NCBI GenBank assembly: GCA_021803885.1 | Contig: JAJZKY010000198.1 | Span: 1 to 7,736 of the forward strand | Source: Planctomycetota bacterium | GTDB lineage: Bacteria > Planctomycetota > Phycisphaerae > WQYP01 > JAJZKY01 | Reading direction: 5' to 3' | DNA length: 7,736 bases | Shown here: positions 1-4,454 of the stretch, piece after piece | Layout: each line of letters begins with the position of its first letter | Numbering within the stretch: position 1 is the first letter of the stretch | Program-made: the position numbers and the translations under genes | Notes under the pieces: generated by a model | Told to the model about the DNA's origin: nothing | Seen by the model: the letters and a program-made list of their open reading frames with translations, nothing else | Database searches by the model: none

Positions 1-242
1 TGCCGCAAGCGCCAGCGACGACCCATCAGCACAAGTGAGAAAATTGCTCCGAATGCTTCATCGTGTTCAAACTTATACGTCGTAATTTTTTTACTCCAGA
101 ACTCTGACCGCGCGATCTTGCATCGGATCTTTTAAGTGCCGGAGAAATCCCATGTCTCAAAAGCGAGACATGGGGCACCCAGATTTTCTTTGACCTCAGA
201 ATGGCCCATTTCATTTTTGAGTACGGCGTCTGTCCATCCGAT
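1..242. other. Left-edge intergenic region, no supportable gene
   Basis: This is the 3' flank of the porin gene. Short open frames run off the left edge on both strands (for example a minus-strand frame reading through the final 40 bases), but none has a convincing start, ribosome site or recognisable protein. The only clear structure is the hairpin repeat at 150-180, which begins 63 nt beyond the porin stop. A T7 tract occurs on the plus strand near 84-92, without a stem that would make it a good terminator for either strand. Confidence 0.5.
150..180 (-). repeat. Intergenic hairpin repeat, copy 1
   Basis: The plus strand reads CCATGTCTC (150-158), loop AAAAGC, then GAGACATGG (165-173), followed by GGCACCC. 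The 9-bp stem is perfect. A second copy at 6548-6578 has the same loop length, the same tail and one compensatory stem change (T-A here, G-C there), so the stem itself appears to be conserved. Both copies lie shortly beyond the stop codon of a minus-strand gene and in the same orientation relative to it. No U-tract follows on either strand, so it is not a classical intrinsic terminator. Processing or transcript stabilisation at the 3' end, or a REP/MITE-like mobile repeat, are both possible. Confidence 0.75.
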
Positions 243-1802
243 TTAAAACTCCAGGTGCAGGCGGACGCTTTCGACGTTGACCGGACCGCGGGCCTGGTTG
301 TAGCCGGGGTGCTCGATGAACTGGTTGTCCAAGGCGTAGTACAGGCCGCGCCAGGCGTGGACGTTGTAGTACGCCTCCAAAATATCTTCCCTCGCATAAT
401 TCAAATTCCCATCCCCAAGTAAAAATCCCAAGCCGCCATACTTCAAGTAGTTCTGATGATCTTTTTTAATGGCGTTGGTCACGAAGGCAACGCCGACTTT
501 ATCGAATTTGCGATGCCAGCGCGCTCCTGAATAGTCCCCGCCAAAGAGAAAGGTCTGATCGTCTTCTGTGTAGGCGAAGGATTCGTGCTGCCCCTCGTTC
601 CAGCCGAAGCGTCCGGCGATGCGAAAGGTTTGCGTGACGTTCTGCTCCACATTGAGGCCAAAACCATATTTCAACGCGCCAAACTTTTCGACCGAAGTGA
701 TTTCCGGCTTGGGCGTCAGGCCTTCAAAATAATGAATGACAGCTTCGCGGTAGTCGCCCATGTGGGCGTTGTTGCCATACGCCAGCAACCGGATACTGCC
801 ATCTCGACCGGGTAAAAAGCCTTTGCGAATTTCCAATTCCATGTTTTGCCCATGGGCACGCCGCAGGGCCCAGTCCAGGTTGATTCCGTTGGCGACGGTG
901 GGCATCAGCCCCAGCACGTAGCGCAAGGCCCAGGCGCGGTCTTGATATTCCAGGGCCGTGCCGTAGGTGTAGCCACGCGTATCGGCGGCGTAGTCCCATG
1001 CGCCGTTGTTGTCGATGGTCCAATTCATGAACTGTAGGTGGCTGTCGCTCAGGATGGCGTTCACATCCAGCATGTCCGGCAGGGTGAATTTTCCAACTCT
1101 CACATCGAGCCGCCGTATGGGGACCTGGGTTGCCAGAGCGAGCGGGCCGCGCGCCTGCGGCACAGTTTGATTGGTGAAGCCAATGGTCTGGTGGAACTGG
1201 ACGCGCGCGGTGTAGGGGACAATGCTCAGGTTCGGATTTCGCACCACATCGAGATTGGTAAAGCCTGCCAGGCCGAGGGCCTGACTGAGGCCGCGGCCGC
1301 CAGCATTTTCCTCGTCATAGATCACCTCTGTTTCGTAGCGCGGATTTCTGTTGAGCTGGTAGGCCAAATAGAGCGTGGCCACTTCCGAAGCTTTGTATTG
1401 GAAGGGCGCGGTGAAGCTGTTGGGGCCTTGGTAAGGGGAATGAAAGTTTCCGTGCATCTGGTAAATGCTGTTGGCCTGGCCGCTAATCCAGTAGCGAGTG
1501 GCGTCGGAGTGCTGGAAAAAAGCGAGTTGAGTTTCAGGCGGCGACTGCGTTGTTTGGACGGGAGTGAGCGATGTCACTGTGGCGCGCGATCGCAACGCAG
1601 CAGACAAGCATGGAAGAACGATCCATTCCACAGGTATGCAGGCAAGCGAGGTGGATTGCCCGGTGGCCTCTGCGGGCGCATGGGTGATCGATAGCTGCAC
1701 GGGCGCCGGCGCCTGCGGCAGGGTTTGTGCCGACGAATATGCAGCGGCCGTCAGGAGCATGCCGACGATCATGGAGGAACGGCGTAGTTGCATGAGCCAC
1801 AT
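243..1802 (-). CDS. OprB-type carbohydrate porin (outer-membrane beta-barrel)
   Basis: This 519-residue protein is predicted to form an outer-membrane beta-barrel for diffusion of small solutes. A signal peptide is visible: basic QLRR at 5-8, a hydrophobic stretch from M11 to about A21, and likely cleavage after A25 (YSSA then Q). A low-complexity Pro/Thr/Gln linker follows to about residue 95. The rest has alternating short amphipathic strands, many aromatic residues and a C-terminal Phe (LHLEF), the usual signal for barrel assembly. The segments with FHSPYQGPNSF near 117-127, the VRVGKF strand and NWTIDNNGAWDYAADTRG are typical of the OprB family as I know it. The start is not fully settled: ATG at 1802 has AGAAGG only 2 nt away, whereas Met4 (1793) is 11 nt from it. 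The gene lies downstream of, and on the same strand as, the NRAMP unit, separated by 198 nt with its own AT-rich promoter. The true substrate could be sugars, or metal if it partners the NRAMP transporter. Confidence 0.85.
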   Translation of the reverse strand: MWLMQLRRSSMIVGMLLTAAAYSSAQTLPQAPAPVQLSITHAPAEATGQSTSLACIPVEWIVLPCLSAALRSRATVTSLTPVQTTQSPPETQLAFFQHSDATRYWISGQANSIYQMHGNFHSPYQGPNSFTAPFQYKASEVATLYLAYQLNRNPRYETEVIYDEENAGGRGLSQALGLAGFTNLDVVRNPNLSIVPYTARVQFHQTIGFTNQTVPQARGPLALATQVPIRRLDVRVGKFTLPDMLDVNAILSDSHLQFMNWTIDNNGAWDYAADTRGYTYGTALEYQDRAWALRYVLGLMPTVANGINLDWALRRAHGQNMELEIRKGFLPGRDGSIRLLAYGNNAHMGDYREAVIHYFEGLTPKPEITSVEKFGALKYGFGLNVEQNVTQTFRIAGRFGWNEGQHESFAYTEDDQTFLFGGDYSGARWHRKFDKVGVAFVTNAIKKDHQNYLKYGGLGFLLGDGNLNYAREDILEAYYNVHAWRGLYYALDNQFIEHPGYNQARGPVNVESVRLHLEF

Positions 1803-1860
1803 TGCCTTCTATTAAACTATAGTTAACTAAAACTAATAAGACAGTATTAATTTATTGCTA
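1803..1860 (-). promoter_or_regulatory. AT-rich promoter/operator region of the porin gene
   Basis: The region just upstream of the porin start is strikingly A/T-rich compared with its surroundings. On the minus strand a -10-like TATAGT lies at 1821-1816, within overlapping palindromes: AACTATAGTT (1815-1824) and TAGTTAACTA (1820-1829). The pentamer AACTA recurs at 1815, 1825 and 1831 on the plus strand. Overlapping palindromes on a -10 element suggest an operator for a dimeric regulator, but I cannot name it and no good -35 is evident. Confidence 0.45.
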
Positions 1861-1908
1861 CTGTACGACGACGGCCCAACGACAGAGGGAGCGATAGAGC
1901 GAACAGGG

Positions 1909-1982
1909 AAAGAAAAAATACGCAAAGGGTCCTCCTTGGGGCGCAGCGAAGGCAGACAGAATCGGGGTATTCGTGGGTCTGC
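1909..1982 (-). terminator. Possible transcription end of the NRAMP unit
   Basis: Reading the minus strand after the last gene of the NRAMP unit, there is first a stem GCAGAC/GTCTGC (1982-1977 with 1957-1952), with an inner GAAT/ATTC pair. A weaker stem follows (AAGG/CCTT plus CGC/GCG around 1943-1921), leading into a T-rich TATTTTTTC run (1920-1912). Together these could stop transcription before the porin promoter. The second stem has an internal loop and is weak, and it overlaps a ribosome-site-like AAGGAGG, so the call is tentative. Confidence 0.35.
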
Positions 1983-2000
1983 GAACGGTGTTCTATGTTT

Positions 2001-2225
2001 TCATTTCAACCTGTGAAATATGCCCGCCATGTCGAGCACGTGATAGCCGAGCATCAGCGTCATTGCGACCAGGTAGGCCCGCAGAAGGCCCAGCGAGGTG
2101 CGAACAGTCCGGGTCATTGCGATATGCTCAAGTCCTTCGCTTGAGCGCTTCCGTTCCCGGACATCGTCGAGTGGGTGAATTACCTTCAGGGATTGGGGCT
2201 GATATGTGTTGTGCATGGTTGCCAT
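2001..2225 (-). CDS. Small single-span membrane protein, third gene of the NRAMP unit
   Basis: A 74-residue protein I do not recognise. Residues 1-42 are polar and charged (HPLDDVRERKRSS at 17-29). Residues about 45-70 form one hydrophobic helix (LRAYLVAMTLMLGYHVLDMAG) carrying Arg49, His62 and Asp65, followed by a short basic tail (HRLK). The reading frame is supported by a good ribosome site, GAGGTG, 6 nt before the ATG, and by its position only 17 nt after the NRAMP stop codon on the same strand. That makes it the last gene of a three-gene unit. Small one-helix proteins next to transporters often act as accessory or regulatory subunits (KdpF, CydX and AcrZ are precedents), and its potentially metal-binding His and Asp inside or near the membrane would fit. 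This role is inference only. Confidence 0.7.
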   Translation of the reverse strand: MATMHNTYQPQSLKVIHPLDDVRERKRSSEGLEHIAMTRTVRTSLGLLRAYLVAMTLMLGYHVLDMAGIFHRLK

Positions 2226-2242
2226 AAAATCACCTCGCGCCG

Positions 2243-3556
2243 TCAGGCGAATAGTTTCGGAAGCATTACCTGCGCGGCCAGCAGCAGCGACAAGGCGAAG
2301 AGGACGATGACGATCGTCCAGTTGACGATGTTGTTCCAGGGGCGGTTGACCCAGCGGTCACCCAGCAATTCACGATCGTTGAGCAGCAACTGAAGAAAGA
2401 CAATGGCAGATGGCAGGATCAGTCCGGCAAAGACCTGCACGCTTACGATGACCAACTGCAGCGGGACGTGCGGTATCAATACGAAGGCGGCAGCCGCGCC
2501 TACGCAGGCGATATAGGTTGCGTAAAAGCCGGGAGCTTCCCACAGTTTTTTGTGCAAGGAATGTTCCCAGCCCCTCACTTCGCCATAGGCCCACGCGCTG
2601 GCGAGGGAAATGGCGGTCGTTCCCAGTACGGCGGCGTTCACCATCAGCAGGAGAATGGCATTGCGCGCGATGTGTCCGAGCGCGGGCATCACGGCTTCAG
2701 CGAACTGCGCCGGATCCTTGAAAGCGATGCCATGGCGATAGCCGTAGTCTCCGACCAGCATCATGGCACCAGCCACCAGCACGGTGAAGACGGCGCCGAT
2801 GAGTGTGTCCAGGCGGGCCCACTTGAGATCGGCAAACCGCAGGCGTTTCTCCGCCACGCAGCTCTGTTGAAAGAAGAGCTGCCAGGGCGCGATGGTTGTG
2901 CCGACAATCGCGATGACCAAAAAAATGAGACTGCCGGCGATGCCGCCGGGTGGCATGGTTGGGAGCATCGTGTTGTGGGCCACCGAACTCCAATTGGGAT
3001 GGACCATGTACGCCAACGCAAACCAAGTCAGGTCGAGCAGGCAGAGCACAAGGACGATCCGCTCCCATCGGAGATAGCTGCCGGTGACGACCATCAGTGT
3101 CAGCCCGAGTGCCGACACCGGCACGGCGATGAATGGACTGATGCCTATGGCGCCGAGGGCGAGTGAGATGGCAGCGAACTCGGTGATCAGGGTGAGGAAA
3201 TTGACCAGCAGGAGATCGAAGAGCGAGAAGTGTCCCCACCACTTGCCGAAGCGCTCATAGATCATGGCGGCGTGGCCCTTGCCGGTCGCGATTCCCAGCC
3301 GCGCCACCATCTCCTGCACAAAGTAGCAGATGGGCAGGAGCAGCAGCAGTATCCAGAGCAGATGCAATCCATACTGGCCGCCCGCCTGCATGTACGTGGA
3401 GACGGCCCCAGCATCGTTGTCCGCCTCCATCACGATCAATCCCGGACCAAAGACCATCAGGAAGGTGAGCAGGTGTTTCTGCCAGCCGCGGTGGACGATC
3501 ACACCCTTGGTCGTCGATGGAGCCGCCACTTCGATCTCCGCCACTTCTAAAGGCAC
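2243..3556 (-). CDS. NRAMP-related divalent metal transporter with altered ion-binding motifs
   Basis: An inner-membrane transporter of the NRAMP/SLC11 fold (LeuT-like), 437 residues from the GTG at 3556, with about 11 hydrophobic segments. The hallmark GPG...QAG...LGIATGKG region of helices 1-3 is clear (residues about 37-94). Where canonical MntH/NRAMP has DPGN in helix 1, this protein has D48-A-G-A51, and where helix 6 has Met-Pro-His it has A223-P-W. The Asp is kept, but the metal-binding Asn and Met are lost. These replacements resemble the NRAMP-related magnesium transporters (NRMT, studied in Eggerthella lenta), so Mg2+ and/or Mn2+ uptake without the usual selectivity is plausible. I chose GTG 3556 because GGGAGGA sits 7 nt upstream. 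An in-frame TTG at 3619 would add 21 residues, but it has no ribosome site and those residues are polar and overlap the preceding gene. The gene overlaps the upstream small gene by 10 nt, which suggests translational coupling. Confidence 0.87.
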   Translation of the reverse strand: MPLEVAEIEVAAPSTTKGVIVHRGWQKHLLTFLMVFGPGLIVMEADNDAGAVSTYMQAGGQYGLHLLWILLLLLPICYFVQEMVARLGIATGKGHAAMIYERFGKWWGHFSLFDLLLVNFLTLITEFAAISLALGAIGISPFIAVPVSALGLTLMVVTGSYLRWERIVLVLCLLDLTWFALAYMVHPNWSSVAHNTMLPTMPPGGIAGSLIFLVIAIVGTTIAPWQLFFQQSCVAEKRLRFADLKWARLDTLIGAVFTVLVAGAMMLVGDYGYRHGIAFKDPAQFAEAVMPALGHIARNAILLLMVNAAVLGTTAISLASAWAYGEVRGWEHSLHKKLWEAPGFYATYIACVGAAAAFVLIPHVPLQLVIVSVQVFAGLILPSAIVFLQLLLNDRELLGDRWVNRPWNNIVNWTIVIVLFALSLLLAAQVMLPKLFA

Positions 3557-3753
3557 GGTAGCGTCCTCCCAGCTTTTTCCATCCGGACTTTTTCCATCGA
3601 AGAGACGCGCACGATGCAATTCGCCGGGTAATGCTTGTCCTCAAGCCATACACAAGTGAGCGGCCTTTTTGGATTGCCGGTCGGGACCCAAACGCAGATC
3701 AAGCGGTCTGTTTCTCGGGCCGTGGCGAACGTAGAAAAGTTGGAGTTGGACAT
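3547..3753 (-). CDS. Small conserved-looking protein, first gene of the NRAMP unit
   Basis: A 68-residue protein of unknown function. It has a very strong ribosome site: AAGGAGG ends 4 nt before the ATG at 3753. Its stop codon TAG (3549-3547) lies inside the first codons of the NRAMP gene, so the two overlap by 10 nt and the NRAMP ribosome site is inside this gene. It has no signal peptide or membrane segment. The core RLICVWVPTGNPKRPLTCVW (residues 17-36) contains two Cys-Val-Trp strands flanking a Gly-Asn-Pro turn, with further Cys at 46 and 67. Four Cys and one His could bind a metal or be redox-active, but the spacing matches no motif I know. I cannot assign a function. Its translation probably governs that of the transporter. 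Confidence 0.72.
   Translation of the reverse strand: MSNSNFSTFATARETDRLICVWVPTGNPKRPLTCVWLEDKHYPANCIVRVSSMEKVRMEKAGRTLPCL
3564..3570 (-). promoter_or_regulatory. Ribosome binding site that sets the NRAMP start
   Basis: GGGAGGA on the minus strand lies 7 nt before the GTG at 3556-3554. It supports the shorter transporter rather than the TTG at 3619, which has no comparable site. It lies within the coding sequence of the 68-residue gene, so ribosomes finishing that gene would pass over it. Confidence 0.7.
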
Positions 3754-3903
3754 GGTTCCTCCTTGTGAGGCCCGTGCGAAGGCGTACGCGTATCCAGTGC
3801 CATGGGCACGGAACGCATTAGGCTACACGAAGCATCGGTTCGGGAGGGGTGAGTCTGACTGTTGAGACGGGCTCACGCGCTCAAATCACAGGACGTATGA
3901 TGT

Positions 3904-3962
3904 GATGAGCGGTGAGAGAATCGTCTATAGCGACGCTAGAGGCGATTGTCTGAGCGCTCATC
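3904..3962 (+). repeat. Long imperfect hairpin (59 nt)
   Basis: The outer stem GATGAGCG (3904-3911) pairs with CGCTCATC (3955-3962). A second stem AATCGTC (3919-3925) pairs with GGCGATT (3941-3947). The top stem TAGC/GCTA (3928-3931 with 3935-3938) closes a 3-nt loop. A short AGA/TCT match bridges the first two stems. One inner pair (T3924 with G3942) is a G-U pair only if the plus strand is transcribed, and becomes an A-C mismatch on the other strand. It is not followed by a T-run, so it is not a plain terminator. It may belong to a structured RNA or leader. Confidence 0.5.
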
Positions 3963-3972
3963 GCAACACAGG

Positions 3973-4000
3973 AAGGATCTCCGAATACTCGGAGGTTCTT
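3973..4000 (+). repeat. 12-bp hairpin with tetraloop
   Basis: AAGGATCTCCGA (3973-3984) pairs over its full length with TCGGAGGTTCTT (3989-4000) around the loop ATAC. Ten pairs are Watson-Crick and two are G-U (3976 with 3997, 3978 with 3995). Both G-U pairs would be C-A mismatches on the minus strand, leaving only the inner 6-bp stem there. It lies 10 nt after the preceding hairpin, and the two together suggest a plus-strand RNA element upstream of the repressor gene. Confidence 0.5.
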
Positions 4001-4067
4001 GTGCGGATGCTTTGCTCATAAATTGTTTTGTTCTCCGGCGAGCATGGAAATCCTCGCCTCTCATTTT

Positions 4068-4095
4068 GTATCATATCCCCCTAGGGTATAGTCAA
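4068..4095 (+). promoter_or_regulatory. CsoR/RcnR/FrmR-type operator and promoter of the repressor gene
   Basis: The stretch around ATATCCCCCTAGGGTATAG (4073-4091) has the family's known operator style: a run of C or G inside an A/T-rich imperfect palindrome, here with the perfect core CCCTAGGG (4079-4086). It lies 11 nt before the start codon of the repressor, so autoregulation is very likely. Possible -10 elements are TATCAT (4069-4074, with TGGAAA at 4045-4050 as -35) or TATAGT (4087-4092). Either would be covered by the bound repressor. The second would place the RNA start almost at the ATG. Confidence 0.7.
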
Positions 4096-4102
4096 GAAAA
4101 AC

Positions 4103-4378
4103 ATGCCGGAAATCGACAAGGAAAAGCAAAAGCTCATCGCTCGTATCAAACGTATCCGCGGCCAAGTGGATTCGATCGAGCGATCACTCACCGCCGGCGA
4201 CGACTGTGCCGACATTCTGATGCTGCTGGCGAATGTGCGTGGCGGAATCAACAGCTTGATGGCCGAGGTGCTGGAAGATCACATCCGGCTGCATCTTCTT
4301 GCCTCGGGGAAAAGCTCAACGCCGCCACACGAACTAGCCGAAGACCTGATCGATCTGGTGCGGGCATACTTGAAGTGA
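4103..4378 (+). CDS. CsoR/RcnR/FrmR-family metal- or formaldehyde-sensing repressor
   Basis: This 91-residue all-helical repressor has a length and sequence typical of the family: RIKRIRGQVDSIERSL in helix 1, the NVRGGINSLMAEVLEDHI stretch in helix 2, and the ending LVRAYLK shared with FrmR and RcnR. Sensing residues visible are Cys35, His60 and His64. RcnR (Ni/Co) uses His3, Cys35, His60 and His64; FrmR (formaldehyde) uses the N-terminal Pro2 with Cys35. Here residue 2 is Pro and residue 3 is Glu, so the set is intermediate and the inducer cannot be read off. The protein probably represses its own gene through the adjacent operator. There is no efflux pump or formaldehyde dehydrogenase gene beside it. 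The nearest possible targets are the divergent NRAMP unit and genes elsewhere. Upstream of the ATG there is only a weak AAGAAAA, so a leaderless or weakly translated message is possible. Confidence 0.88.
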   Translation: MPEIDKEKQKLIARIKRIRGQVDSIERSLTAGDDCADILMLLANVRGGINSLMAEVLEDHIRLHLLASGKSSTPPHELAEDLIDLVRAYLK

Positions 4379-4416
4379 GCGCGAGAGAGCCGTGCGGGTC
4401 GGCTCACTGTTTCTTA
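4374..4416 (+). terminator. Intrinsic terminator of the repressor gene
   Basis: AGTGAGC (4374-4380), overlapping the stop codon, pairs with GCTCACT (4402-4408). A CGA/TCG extension follows after a 1-nt bulge, and the T-rich GTTTCTTATT comes directly after. An alternative inner stem GAGCCG/CGGCTC (4387-4392 with 4400-4405) is also possible. On the minus strand no T-run follows, so it would not serve the convergent permease gene in the same way. Confidence 0.6.
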
Positions 4417-4454
4417 TTACAAAGGGAAGAAGCGCGAACTGCGTGCCTCGCTGC

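Larger units (their letters stand above)
3754..4102. other. 349-bp divergent intergenic region rich in inverted repeats
   Basis: The region separates the minus-strand NRAMP unit from the plus-strand repressor, so it must hold both promoters. From the NRAMP side: a near-palindrome GTGCC-ATG-GGCAC at 3797-3809; a stem-loop at 3849-3876; a 6-bp inverted repeat ATCACA/TGTGAT at 3885-3906; two longer stem-loops at 3904-3962 and 3973-4000; and the repressor operator at 4068-4095. I see no M-box or yybP-ykoY manganese riboswitch consensus on the minus strand, and no convincing -35/-10 pair for the NRAMP unit. A long plus-strand open frame that starts here runs through the repressor gene in the wrong frame and is not credible. 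Confidence 0.55.

Noticed and set aside
1..135. Gene ends running in from the left edge on either strand
   Set aside because: Short open stretches exist, but none gives a recognisable protein end or a start with a ribosome site.
1038..1694. 218-codon plus-strand open frame opposite the porin gene
   Set aside because: It is antisense to a well-supported porin, its translation has no recognisable domain, and such shadow frames are expected in GC-rich coding DNA.
2468..3166. 232-codon plus-strand open frame opposite the NRAMP gene
   Set aside because: The composition (His, Gln, Asp, Gly-rich) is typical of the antisense of a membrane protein, and there is no ribosome site or family resemblance.
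3557..3619. Longer NRAMP start at TTG 3619
   Set aside because: There is no ribosome site before it. The extra 21 residues overlap the 68-residue gene, and GTG 3556 has GGGAGGA at ideal spacing.
3754..3990. Mg (M-box) or Mn (yybP-ykoY) riboswitch in the NRAMP leader
   Set aside because: The minus strand does not show the conserved core of either class that I know, and the strongest hairpins pair better on the plus strand.
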